The position numbers and the translations under genes are program-made. DNA of 11,211 bases from Marinilabiliaceae bacterium UBA5213 (GTDB lineage Bacteria; Bacteroidota; Bacteroidia; Bacteroidales; Marinilabiliaceae), in NCBI GenBank assembly GCA_002412555.1, contig DHVH01000081.1:1-11211 (forward strand). Reading direction: 5' to 3'. Of this stretch, positions 1 through 7,737 are shown one piece after another (within the stretch, counting starts at the first letter, position 1; each line of letters starts with the position of its first letter). The notes below the pieces were generated by a model. That model saw only the letters and a list, made by a program, of their open reading frames with translations. It made no database searches and was not told the DNA's origin.

Positions 1-934
1 TAACGATTTAAACCTTCAGATCCTTAACACAGAATCGCAATTGGCCTATCAATCCAACGAATTGCGCAACACCCTTATTGGTATGGAAGGGCAAAAAATA
101 AGCAACAAACAACAAATGTTAAGCATCGATTACGAAGTGATCCGGTTAAGACGTAATTACGAACAAAACAGCACTTTACATGAAAAGGGATTTGTATCGC
201 GTGAAGTTTATTTGCAATCTAAAGAGAATTATGAATTGGCCCTTCGCGACCGTGATCTGCGGCATGAACGAATGGTCCAGGACTCCATTTTCAGAGAAAA
301 CCAGAGATTGCAGATGAACAGTAGTTTGCTTAATATGCAGCAAAATCTTTCTATGGTTCGTCAGCGTATGGAAAGTTTGAATGTTAAAGCGCCTGCCGAC
401 GGACAACTAGGTACGCTTGATATAGAGATCGGACAATCCATTAGTCGGGGCCATCGCATTGGCCAGTTGCAAATTTTGGATGAGTACAAAGTGGTTGCTC
501 AGATAGATGAGCATTATATTGACAGGGTTAGACGCGACTTATACGCCACTTTTGAACGTCAGGACAAGCAGTTTGACATAGAGGTCATGAAAGTCTATCC
601 CGAAGTACGCGATGGCCGTTTTCAGGTTGATTTCCGGTTTACTAAAGAAATGCCCGATAACCTAAGAACCGGACAAACCTACCATCTGAAATTAGAGCTG
701 GGTCAACCAATTGAGGCTGTATTGCTTCCACGTGGGGGTTTCTTTCAAAGTACAGGTGGCCAATGGGTATTTGTTTTGGATCAATCGGGTAGCACTGCTA
801 CCAAGCGACAGATTAGAATTGGCCGGCAAAACCCTTTGTATTATGAAGTTTTGGAGGGACTAAACCCCGGGGAAATGGTCATAACCAATGGTTATGACAG
901 CTTTGGAAAAAATGAGCGCATTGAAATTAAATAA
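1..934 (+). CDS. HlyD/MacA-like periplasmic adaptor subunit of an ABC efflux system (5' partial)
   Basis: The frame is open from base 2 to the TAA at 932-934, so the gene enters from outside the window and its N-terminus (signal anchor and first half of the lipoyl domain) is missing. What is visible is a long, charged, coiled-coil-like hairpin rich in Q, N, R and L (bases 2-375). The second half of a lipoyl/barrel-sandwich motif follows (VKAPADGQLGTLDIEIGQSI, about 384-440). After that come a beta-barrel and a membrane-proximal domain ending near the typical GLNPGEMVITNGYD. In this family the protein links an inner-membrane transporter to an outer-membrane channel across the periplasm. The ATPase and permease follow directly, 17 bases downstream, which fits a MacA-type partner. 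A TTG at 41 is an internal leucine codon rather than the start. The substrate cannot be told from sequence. Confidence 0.9.
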   Translation, partial: NDLNLQILNTESQLAYQSNELRNTLIGMEGQKISNKQQMLSIDYEVIRLRRNYEQNSTLHEKGFVSREVYLQSKENYELALRDRDLRHERMVQDSIFRENQRLQMNSSLLNMQQNLSMVRQRMESLNVKAPADGQLGTLDIEIGQSISRGHRIGQLQILDEYKVVAQIDEHYIDRVRRDLYATFERQDKQFDIEVMKVYPEVRDGRFQVDFRFTKEMPDNLRTGQTYHLKLELGQPIEAVLLPRGGFFQSTGGQWVFVLDQSGSTATKRQIRIGRQNPLYYEVLEGLNPGEMVITNGYDSFGKNERIEIK

Positions 935-951
935 TAGTAATTCAGTAAGTT

Positions 952-1650
952 ATGATAAAGACAGTCAACTTAAAAAAGATCTTCAGCACCGAGGAAATAG
1001 AAACTCTGGCGCTGAACCAAGTGAACTTCGAAGTCAAGAAGGGCGAGTTTGTAGCTATCATGGGGCCTTCAGGATGTGGCAAATCAACTTTGTTGAATAT
1101 CATCGGTCTTTTGGACAATCCCAATGGGGGTGATTATTTCTTCGATGGTATCAATGTGGCCAAATATCGGGAGAGTCAGCGAACAAGTCTCCGCAAAGGA
1201 AACATTGGTTTTGTTTTTCAGAGCTTTAATCTCATTGATGAACTCACCGTTTTCGAAAATGTGGAATTGCCTCTGTTGTATCTGAAAATTGGTAGCCGAG
1301 ATCGCAAGGAAATGGTACAGAAAGTGCTCGAACGCATGAGCATTGCTCACCGCGCCAAGCATTATCCGCAACAACTCTCGGGCGGCCAGCAGCAACGTGT
1401 AGCTATTGCCAGGGCAGTTGTGGCCAATCCCAAATTGATACTTGCCGATGAGCCTACAGGTAACCTCGACTCTAAAAATGGCCTCGATGTGATGAACCTG
1501 CTGACCGAACTAAATCGTGATGGTACAACCATTGTAATGGTAACCCACTCGCTGCATGATTCTGGTTTCGCCCACCGGGTGGTGAACCTGTTCGACGGGC
1601 AAATTATTACCGAGGAATACAAAATGCAGTTAGGAGAAGTTCTTTTGTAG
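952..1650 (+). CDS. ABC transporter ATP-binding protein, LolD/MacB type
   Basis: This 232-residue ATPase hydrolyses ATP to drive the permease encoded next to it. All catalytic motifs are intact: Walker A GPSGCGKS (38-45), Q-loop glutamine in GFVFQSFNL (Q90), signature LSGGQQQR (142-149), Walker B LILADEPTGNLD (162-173) with catalytic E167, and the switch histidine in VTHS (H199). The early segment with ALNQVNFEVKKGEFVAIMG and the block FNLIDELTVFENVELPLLY are typical of the LolD/MacB/FtsE branch, which powers FtsX-fold permeases. The ATG at 952 gives the usual N-terminus. It sits between the adaptor and the permease in one operon. Family assignment is secure. Whether the complex exports drugs, peptides or lipoproteins is open. 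Confidence 0.96.
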   Translation: MIKTVNLKKIFSTEEIETLALNQVNFEVKKGEFVAIMGPSGCGKSTLLNIIGLLDNPNGGDYFFDGINVAKYRESQRTSLRKGNIGFVFQSFNLIDELTVFENVELPLLYLKIGSRDRKEMVQKVLERMSIAHRAKHYPQQLSGGQQQRVAIARAVVANPKLILADEPTGNLDSKNGLDVMNLLTELNRDGTTIVMVTHSLHDSGFAHRVVNLFDGQIITEEYKMQLGEVLL

Positions 1651-1710
1651 GTTCGTCAAGTGAATTTAGCGACCTATTTATTTGATTGGTATTTATTAAT
1701 ACATGTAGCA

Positions 1711-4038
1711 ATGAGAACCATTTTATTGACATTCAGAAGACTAAAAAAGAACAAAACCGCCACCTCCCTGGCTTTAGCAGGTCTTGTAGCAGGACTGGTT
1801 TGTGTGATCTATATATTCTTTTGGGTAACCGACGAAGCGAGCCACGATCGCTTCCACAAAAATATTGATCGCATTTTTGTGGTGGATGCCTACCTCGAAG
1901 GCGGTGCAAAAAATATTGACTTTGAGGGCTGTCCCCCTGCAGTCGCCCCATCTCTTGTCAACGAATATCCCGAGGTTGAAAATGCCTGTCGCTATCTGCC
2001 CGGAGAATATTTTGAGCACCTGTTCTCCTTTGAAGACCAGAATAGCATACTCAGAACAGGTTATGCCGATGCCTCTTTGTTCGACATCTTTACTTTCCCC
2101 TTTGTGTACGGTAGCAAGGGCAATCCGGATGACCCCAACCAAATTGTTCTCACGCAAACTGCGGCCACTCGCTTTTTTGGCGATACCAATCCTGTAGGGA
2201 AAATGATTCGATTTGAGAATACGACCAACCTTGCTGTTGTTGGTGTGGTTAAGGACATACCCCAGAATTCATTCTTCCGGTTTGATGCCGTGGTACCGCT
2301 TCATAACCTGCGTAGACTTTGGGGTAACGAGAATGCTTTGAATACCTGGAATAACAACGCTTTTGCGACCTTTGGGTTGCTTAAGTCGCCCGAAGGATAT
2401 GAAAAAATTGCATCGGGCATTACCACCCGCATTCAAAAAGAACTTCCTGAATCGACCAATTTTCTCAGAACGTATTTCTTAAAAGATAAATACTTATACG
2501 AACAGAAGAATATTCGCAATGTCAAAATATTCAGTCTGATAGGTCTTTTGGTTTTGTTGGCAGCAACACTTAATTTCATCAACCTGACCACTGCCCGGTC
2601 GACCAAACAGGCTAAGGAAACCGGACTTCGAAAATCCATTGGAGCAACGCGTGCCAGCATTATCCGGCTCATCTATACCGACGTGGCCATTATTTGTCTG
2701 CTGGCCTTTATCGCGGCATTAACACTCGCTTTGATCGGACTGCCATTTTTCAACAACTTCATTGGGAAACAAATTGAAATTTCGTCGCTGTTTGCGCCCC
2801 TTCCCCTAGGCATTTTCTTTCTGCTTTATTTGATATCTGTGTTTCTGGCCGGGAGCTACCCTGCGTTTTTCCTTTCCTCTTTTTCGGTGAGCGAGACCTT
2901 AAAATCGAATTTTCATTCGGTGAAAAACAAGGGACTTATGCGAAACGTACTTGTGGTAACCATCTTTGCCGTTTCCATTGTTTTGCTTACATCCACACTT
3001 ATCATCAGCAAACAGACTCTATTCCTGCAAAAAATGGACATTGGGTTTAACAAAGAGCAATTGGTTTACATTTCTCTGGATGGGCAGCTAAGAGACAGAG
3101 TGCAAACAGTGAAAGAGGAAATCAAGCGCTTACCCAATGTTGTTTCAGCTTCAGCTACTCAATTTCTGCCGGTTGCAATCGGGAATAATGGTGAGGGATG
3201 GAGCTGGGAGGGTAAAGAGCCTGACTTTAAGCCGCTTGTGACAAGTTTTGAGACGGATGAGCATTTTTTAGAAACGGTCGAAGCTAAATTGATTGAAGGC
3301 CAGTTTTTTAGCAACGACTTAAACGGAATTGTTATCAACAAAGCCTTTGCCGATGCAATTGGCTGGGACAGTTTTGTTGGTAAAACCTTGAATGCCTACG
3401 GAAATAGCCATCAGGTAGTAGGTGTGATAGACAATTTTCAATACAATTCGCTTTCGGAGGCATGCCGCCCCATGGCCATTTCGGCCATAAATGATTGGGC
3501 AATACGTTACCTGATGATACGTACCAGTACCAACCATTTCGATAAAACTATTCAGGACATAAAAGGAATTAGCGAAGCTATTGAGCCGAATTTTCCCTTT
3601 CAATATGGATTTGTAAACGATGAATTTGCTCGTTTGATCGAATCTGAATCTAATTTGAGACGGCTTGTCGGTATTTTCTCCATTTTTGCACTCGTGGTTT
3701 TGTGTCTGGGATTGCTGGGTGTTGTGATGTTTTTGACGGAGCAAAAAACCAAAGAAATCGGTGTTAGAAAATGTTTGGGCGAACGCGTTTCATCTATTGT
3801 CCTAAACCTTCTGAAGCCCTTTGTATATTCAGGATTGATTGCTGGTGCGCTGGCTGTGCCGCTTACCTGGTACCTTATGGAACGCTGGTTGCAAAACTAT
3901 ACCAACCGCATTGAGCTGAATGTGTGTATTTTCCTGTTGTCAATACTTATCTCCATTGCCATTGCTGTGGTAACGGTAAGCTGGCAAAGCTGGCGGGCAG
4001 CAACCCGAAATCCCGTTGAGGCATTGAGGTATGAGTAA
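1711..4038 (+). CDS. ABC transporter permease, MacB/FtsX fold with eight TM helices
   Basis: This is the inner-membrane permease partner of the ATPase just upstream. The ATG at 1711 gives 775 residues and the expected opening MRTILLTFRRLKKNKTATSL, an amphipathic segment running into TM1 (about 19-39). The frame is open back to a GTG at 1660, but that adds 17 atypical residues. A MacB-like periplasmic domain follows TM1. The first FtsX unit has TM segments at about 271-296, 320-352 and 359-391, with the cytoplasmic motif AKETGLRKSIGATRASIIR. A second unit starts with a TM at about 410-436, then a second periplasmic domain, then TMs at about 651-680, 700-730 and 734-764, with the motif KEIGVRKCLGERVSSIV. 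Eight TM helices in two units match the large permeases common in Bacteroidota, not the four-helix E. coli MacB. The C-terminus NPVEALRYE is the family's usual ending. Substrate unknown. Confidence 0.93.
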   Translation: MRTILLTFRRLKKNKTATSLALAGLVAGLVCVIYIFFWVTDEASHDRFHKNIDRIFVVDAYLEGGAKNIDFEGCPPAVAPSLVNEYPEVENACRYLPGEYFEHLFSFEDQNSILRTGYADASLFDIFTFPFVYGSKGNPDDPNQIVLTQTAATRFFGDTNPVGKMIRFENTTNLAVVGVVKDIPQNSFFRFDAVVPLHNLRRLWGNENALNTWNNNAFATFGLLKSPEGYEKIASGITTRIQKELPESTNFLRTYFLKDKYLYEQKNIRNVKIFSLIGLLVLLAATLNFINLTTARSTKQAKETGLRKSIGATRASIIRLIYTDVAIICLLAFIAALTLALIGLPFFNNFIGKQIEISSLFAPLPLGIFFLLYLISVFLAGSYPAFFLSSFSVSETLKSNFHSVKNKGLMRNVLVVTIFAVSIVLLTSTLIISKQTLFLQKMDIGFNKEQLVYISLDGQLRDRVQTVKEEIKRLPNVVSASATQFLPVAIGNNGEGWSWEGKEPDFKPLVTSFETDEHFLETVEAKLIEGQFFSNDLNGIVINKAFADAIGWDSFVGKTLNAYGNSHQVVGVIDNFQYNSLSEACRPMAISAINDWAIRYLMIRTSTNHFDKTIQDIKGISEAIEPNFPFQYGFVNDEFARLIESESNLRRLVGIFSIFALVVLCLGLLGVVMFLTEQKTKEIGVRKCLGERVSSIVLNLLKPFVYSGLIAGALAVPLTWYLMERWLQNYTNRIELNVCIFLLSILISIAIAVVTVSWQSWRAATRNPVEALRYE

Positions 4039-4069
4039 AATGGTTGGAGGCAAGACTGCGCAAATTGGA

Positions 4070-4561
4070 CTATAGAATATTTTCATGGGCTTTAGGTCTA
4101 TCATCCCCTTTGTATTTTATTTGCAAGCCCATCAGGAAATTGCGCAAAAACTGGTCGTTGCAAGCACGGTATTGTTTTTGGCTTGGGTTGCGAAAAATGG
4201 CGCTCAATTCGTGCTTGCTAATCTGGAATTCAGCCAGGCCCATTATTTCTACAATATCCTGGTCCTTAAGGTTTAGGGCTATTTTTAACTTTCGGAATAG
4301 GATGTTGTTGTTCACGCGTTTTTCGGCAACGGGTTGCTCGCCCTCCTTTTTGCCCCGTTTATCATTAATTAAACCGTTTAGAAAAATGGCCAATTCATGG
4401 TCGTTGAGGTTGAGGTAGGTTGGGTCGTCCTCCTTTTTTAGCCAATCGCTAATTTGGGAGCGGGTTACCTGAAGGTCGGCCAAGGCAAACAACTCAATCA
4501 TTTTCGAATCGCTGAAGTCGAATATGTAACGGATACGGCGCATTAGGTCGTTGTTGGTCAT
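4070..4561 (-). CDS. yehS: YehS-like DUF1456 family protein
   Basis: This 163-residue soluble protein is made of two copies of the same unit, residues about 3-70 and 84-152. The first copy opens NNDLMRRIRYIFDFSDSKMI and the second NNNILFRKLKIALNLKDQDI. Each copy then has a LADLQVTRSQIS or LAEFQISKHELS helix and ends in FLNGLIN or FLMGLQI. The phrase WLKKEDDP (40-47) is also characteristic. This architecture and length match E. coli YehS and the DUF1456 family, whose biochemical role is not established. The ATG (complement of 4559-4561) is well placed and the stop is TAG. The gene is single, convergent with the permease (31 bases between stops) and divergent from the DUF3788 gene. The second copy lacks the WLKKEDDP consensus, which is usual for this family as I know it. 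Confidence 0.88.
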   Translation of the reverse strand: MTNNDLMRRIRYIFDFSDSKMIELFALADLQVTRSQISDWLKKEDDPTYLNLNDHELAIFLNGLINDKRGKKEGEQPVAEKRVNNNILFRKLKIALNLKDQDIVEIMGLAEFQISKHELSAIFRNPSQKQYRACNDQFLRNFLMGLQIKYKGDDRPKAHENIL

Positions 4562-4577
4562 GCTGATAATTTTTTGC

Positions 4578-4585
4578 TAAAGGTA
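4578..4585 (-). promoter_or_regulatory. Possible Bacteroidota -7 box for the yehS-like gene
   Basis: On the minus strand this reads TACCTTTA, one mismatch from TAnnTTTG. It lies 16 bases before the ATG, which would give a very short leader. No clean TTTG -33 box is seen at the right distance, only A/T-rich sequence near 4601-4609, so this is weak. Confidence 0.3.
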
Positions 4586-4702
4586 CAATAATCCATTTGG
4601 GTTTTTAAATGTCTACCGCTGATAAATTCTACGAAAGTTCAACGCCATTTTATTGAAAAAGCTTACTTTAGTAGTTTGGGGATTTATTATAAGTATTTTC
4701 TA

Positions 4703-5137
4703 ATGAAAACAGATACTGAAACAATGCTTCTCCGCGATGAAGGAGTCGTACCGACAAATTCCGTTTTGGAGGAGGTTACAGGGAAAAGTCTATATGCTGT
4801 TTACAGCCAATTGATCAACTCTGTCACCAAGGAACATGGCTTTGAGATTCAATGGCGCTATTACCATGACGGAAAGTCTTGGTTGTGTAAAGCAGTGTAT
4901 AAGAAGAAAACGGTTTTTTGGCTATCCATTTGGGAGGGCTTTATACGGACGAGCTTATACTTCACGGATAAGACTAAATCGGGTATTCCGGACTTAAATA
5001 TAGATGATGAGCTAAAGAAAAGTTTTGAACGTGCAAAGCCTATTGGAAAATTGCTTCCTTTTGTTGTAGATATTTTGTCGTTTGAGCGCCTTGCCGATTT
5101 TCTTAAAATTGTTGAGTATAAGAAAAGTTTAAAGTAA
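4703..5137 (+). CDS. DUF3788-like protein of unknown function
   Basis: The protein is 144 residues from the ATG at 4703. An upstream in-frame TTG at 4676 would add nine residues, but the ATG is preferred. I recognise the general pattern of DUF3788: an N-terminal segment with a Val-Leu-Glu-Glu-Val-Thr-Gly stretch, a core beginning FEIQWRYYHDGKSWLCKAVYK, a beta-strand motif KKTVFWLSIWEGFIRTSLYF, and a C-terminal helix pair in which LLPFVVDI and LADFLKIVEYKK stand out. The family is small, soluble and uncharacterised, and some members are found near regulators or acetyltransferases. No signal peptide or TM helix is visible. It is first in a run of same-strand genes, 33 bases before the GNAT gene. 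No function is proposed. Confidence 0.75.
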   Translation: MKTDTETMLLRDEGVVPTNSVLEEVTGKSLYAVYSQLINSVTKEHGFEIQWRYYHDGKSWLCKAVYKKKTVFWLSIWEGFIRTSLYFTDKTKSGIPDLNIDDELKKSFERAKPIGKLLPFVVDILSFERLADFLKIVEYKKSLK

Positions 5138-5170
5138 GATGAATGTCCTTCAGATAAAAATGACTCAGCG

Positions 5171-5728
5171 ATGATTATCAGAAGAGCAACACTGGAAGAT
5201 TCCGATTTAATTGCCACCTTTTTGTTGCTGGCAATGGAAGATGTTGTTTACCAATTTATTGGGGAAAATGATTACCCCAAGGCCAAGGGTTTTTTATCTT
5301 ATTTTGCTGCACGTGAGCGTAACCAATATTCCTATCAGAATTGTTGGGTTGCAGAAATTGAGGGTAAGGTTGTGGCAGCTGCCAATTTATATGACGGAGC
5401 CAGATTAGTTGAATTGAGAATGCCTATTATTCAGTATTTGAAAACTCAGTTTAACAAGGACTTTAATCCTGAAGATGAAACGCAGCCTGGTGAATATTAC
5501 ATTGATACTTTAGGTGTAAATCCCAATCACCAGGGTAAAGGTATTGGCTCAAAAATGCTCCAATTTTTAATTGAGGAATATTTTAACAAGCAGCATCAAA
5601 CTTTGGGCTTATTGGTGGATGAAGATAACCCGGCTGCAAAAAATCTCTATCTGAAATTGGGGCTCCGACCTGTGGGGAAGAAGGTTTTGGTGGGGAAGCC
5701 CATGGAGCATCTTCAGTTTAGGGGTTGA
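5171..5728 (+). CDS. GNAT-family N-acetyltransferase
   Basis: This 185-residue enzyme is predicted to transfer an acetyl group from acetyl-CoA to an amine on an unknown substrate. The N-terminal strand MIIRRATLEDSDLIATFLL is the usual GNAT opening. The acetyl-CoA-binding motif A is clear: YIDTLGVNPNHQGKGIGSKM (110-129), with the Q-x-x-G-x-G pyrophosphate loop at 121-126. Motif B follows (LGLLVDEDNPAAKNLYLKLG, 145-164), ending in the NLY.KLG helix. An insertion of about 30 residues (about 80-110: ELRMPIIQYL, then a charged loop) separates the strands before motif A and may form part of the acceptor site. The ATG at 5171 is the natural start. It lies 9 bases before the toroid gene, so the two are probably co-transcribed. 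The acceptor could be a small molecule, peptide or protein. Confidence 0.9.
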   Translation: MIIRRATLEDSDLIATFLLLAMEDVVYQFIGENDYPKAKGFLSYFAARERNQYSYQNCWVAEIEGKVVAAANLYDGARLVELRMPIIQYLKTQFNKDFNPEDETQPGEYYIDTLGVNPNHQGKGIGSKMLQFLIEEYFNKQHQTLGLLVDEDNPAAKNLYLKLGLRPVGKKVLVGKPMEHLQFRG

Positions 5729-5737
5729 AGAAAAATA

Positions 5738-6649
5738 GTGAAAGCTCAAACCATCATGGATGCCGCATTGATTTTAAAGCAGAAAGTTGACGCTGGTGAA
5801 ATTTCAGGTTTTAACCAGGCCTCTAGCTACCTTGAGCAATCCAGGGTAGTGAAAGCTTTGTTGGCAGATTTCGATTTTGATGTATTGAATTTGCTCAATC
5901 GATTGACAGAAATTTCTGAAATACCCTTTGCACATGGTTTGGAGAAGGTTCAAAAATGGTTGAATAAGTTGGGGGAATTGGCCTTTTGTGAGGATGGATT
6001 TTCATTTTCGGGAAAAAGCGATGATATGTTGTCGTGTTATAATTCGATGATAGTAAGCATTTTATTGAGAATGAATTATCCACTCAAAGAGCGAATAAAA
6101 AAAGGAATTGATTGGATTTTGGATTATCAAAATCTTGAGCGGGGTGCCGAGAATAAATGGACGGGTTCACGGATTTTTAAGTATGGTGGCTGTATGAGAT
6201 CAACGCCCTGCTATATTGGGATTGTTAAAGCCATGATTGCACTTACCGATTTTAAGAAACGTGCTGATTACGTTTTGGATGCCAATATTGAAAAAAAGTT
6301 GGAAAAGGGATTGGCATATATTCTTGATCATCAAATTTATTTGCGACACTCTAAAGGGCAGCCGATTACGGCAGATATTTTAAAACTGACTTACCCCTTT
6401 TCCTATAAAACAAATGTGATCGAAATCCTCCGGTTATTAAAGGATAATAATCTGGCCTCGGATAAGCGTTGTGATTTGGCAAAGGCGTATATCCAGTCCA
6501 AAATGCACAAGGATGGTTTTTGGAGAGTAAATAGCTCCTATTTGCCTAAATGTTGGGTGCTGTTTGATGAAACGAAAGACCAAGGCAAGTGGATCAGTTA
6601 CGAGATAGGGAAGTTGCTAAATAAAAGTAATATCTATGAATTATCTTAA
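5738..6649 (+). CDS. Alpha/alpha-toroid protein with squalene-cyclase-like (QW-type) repeats
   Basis: This is a soluble, all-helical protein of 303 residues from the GTG at 5738; an ATG at 5756 would give 297 and is equally plausible. I see repeated helix pairs: GIDWILDYQ (123-131) and GLAYILDHQ (191-199) are near copies 68 residues apart. QW-type patterns recur, with an aromatic or Gly near Q and then G-x-W: IQSKMHKDGFWRV (252-264). A Cys-rich turn KYGGCMRSTPCYIGIVKAM (149-167) precedes another helix. This resembles the prenyltransferase/squalene-oxidase repeat proteins that gene finders often annotate vaguely. The catalytic DxDD of real squalene-hopene cyclases is not evident, so it need not be a terpene cyclase. 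The last 14 bases overlap the downstream lipoprotein gene. Role unknown. Confidence 0.72.
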   Translation: MKAQTIMDAALILKQKVDAGEISGFNQASSYLEQSRVVKALLADFDFDVLNLLNRLTEISEIPFAHGLEKVQKWLNKLGELAFCEDGFSFSGKSDDMLSCYNSMIVSILLRMNYPLKERIKKGIDWILDYQNLERGAENKWTGSRIFKYGGCMRSTPCYIGIVKAMIALTDFKKRADYVLDANIEKKLEKGLAYILDHQIYLRHSKGQPITADILKLTYPFSYKTNVIEILRLLKDNNLASDKRCDLAKAYIQSKMHKDGFWRVNSSYLPKCWVLFDETKDQGKWISYEIGKLLNKSNIYELS

Positions 6650-7706
6650 TATTGTTTTACTATTATTGTTTACTGTATTATTTGGGTGTGACAAAGGGGA
6701 AGATAGTCCATCTCCAGGCAACGGTCCAATGTATTTTCCTTCAAATACGGATGATGCCTGGGAAACAACATCCCTTTCAAGTTTGGGGTGGAATCAAAAT
6801 GAGGTAGGGTCGTTAATTGATTTTCTTGTTGAGAAAAATACCAAATCGTTTATGATTCTTGTAGATGGCCGAATTGTAATGGAAGCGTATTTTGATGGGC
6901 ACACCTCCAGCACAACGTGGCAATGGAATAGTGCTGGAAAGACTTTGGTGACCGCAACCGTCGGAATCGCCCAACAGGATGACTTGTTAAATATTAACCA
7001 TGAAGTTTTTCAATACCTTGGCGCTGGCTGGACGAACGAACCCTTGGAGAAAGAAAATTTAATTACCTCTAAACATCTGCTTTCCATGACTTCCGGGATC
7101 AATGACACCAGCCAATTAGTGATCAAACCGAGACTGACCTACATGGCTGATGCTGGGACCCGATGGTCGTACCACAATGTGTTTCAAAAATTAATGGACG
7201 TTGTTTCAGAGGCCAGCAATCAGGAATTTGAAGCTTATTTCAACACCCAATTGAAGGATGAAATTGGGATGGATGGTTTTTGGAATAACGGGCTTATATT
7301 TACAGTCTACCATAGTTCGACGCGAAGCATGGCCAGATTTGGGCTGCTCGCCCTCAACAATGGAAAATGGAATGGCAAGTCAATTGTCGACGAAGCTTTT
7401 TTCTCTGAAAGCACCAGTCCCTCACAGAACATAAATCCCTCCTATGGTTATTTATGGTGGTTAAATGGAAAAACCAGCTTTATGTTGCCAGGTGGTCAAA
7501 CTGTTTATCAAGGAGCTTTAGTGCCTAATGCGCCAGTGGATATGTTTGCGGCGATGGGCGCAGAAGATCAGCGTATCTATGTAGTGCCGGGCAAAAAAAT
7601 GGTAATTGTTAGAATGGGAAAGGCATCAAATCCTGGAAATCCTAATTTTGCGCTTTCCGGCTTCGACTTTGATTTATGGCAAAAAATTAATGCAGTAATT
7701 GATTGA
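6636..7706 (+). CDS. Lipoprotein serine hydrolase of class C beta-lactamase fold
   Basis: The first 18 residues are a lipoprotein signal with lipobox LFGC; lipidation at C18 would anchor the protein to a membrane facing the periplasm or cell surface. After C18 comes an acidic stretch, DKGEDS, then a Pro/Gly linker. The hydrolase domain follows: catalytic S99-A-G-K102 (Ser-x-x-Lys) in WQWNSAGKTLVTATVG, and Y179-H-N181 (Tyr-x-Asn) in RWSYHNVFQKLMDVV. The third box is FAAMGAEDQRIYVVPGKKMV (304-323), where most relatives have a G-H-G-G-Q-like sequence. Length (356) suits the family. Substrates could be peptides, esters or D-amino-acid compounds, and nothing indicates antibiotic hydrolysis. Its ATG lies inside the toroid gene (14-base overlap), which suggests translational coupling. 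Confidence 0.9.
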   Translation: MNYLNIVLLLLFTVLFGCDKGEDSPSPGNGPMYFPSNTDDAWETTSLSSLGWNQNEVGSLIDFLVEKNTKSFMILVDGRIVMEAYFDGHTSSTTWQWNSAGKTLVTATVGIAQQDDLLNINHEVFQYLGAGWTNEPLEKENLITSKHLLSMTSGINDTSQLVIKPRLTYMADAGTRWSYHNVFQKLMDVVSEASNQEFEAYFNTQLKDEIGMDGFWNNGLIFTVYHSSTRSMARFGLLALNNGKWNGKSIVDEAFFSESTSPSQNINPSYGYLWWLNGKTSFMLPGGQTVYQGALVPNAPVDMFAAMGAEDQRIYVVPGKKMVIVRMGKASNPGNPNFALSGFDFDLWQKINAVID

Positions 7707-7737
7707 TATTGTTAATATCGGAAACTTTTTAATTGTT

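Noticed and set aside
1660..1710. GTG start for the permease at 1660
   Set aside because: The extra 17 residues are not typical of the family, while the ATG at 1711 begins the standard N-terminal helix.
3319..3744. 141-codon open frame on the - strand inside the permease
   Set aside because: It lies wholly within a conserved permease gene, and its translation is rich in H, N, Q and Y with no family-like features.
4039..4069. Terminator between the convergent permease and yehS-like genes
   Set aside because: The 31-base gap holds no inverted repeat or T run that I can see.
4044..4418. 124-codon open frame on the + strand between the permease and the DUF3788 gene
   Set aside because: It is the antisense shadow of the well-supported yehS-like gene; its translation is W/F/R/L-rich and has no recognisable pattern.
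4653..4678. Possible promoter for the DUF3788 gene (TTG at 4653 and TAGTTTG at 4672)
   Set aside because: The -7-like box has the wrong internal spacing (one base instead of two) and the TTG to box distance is short.
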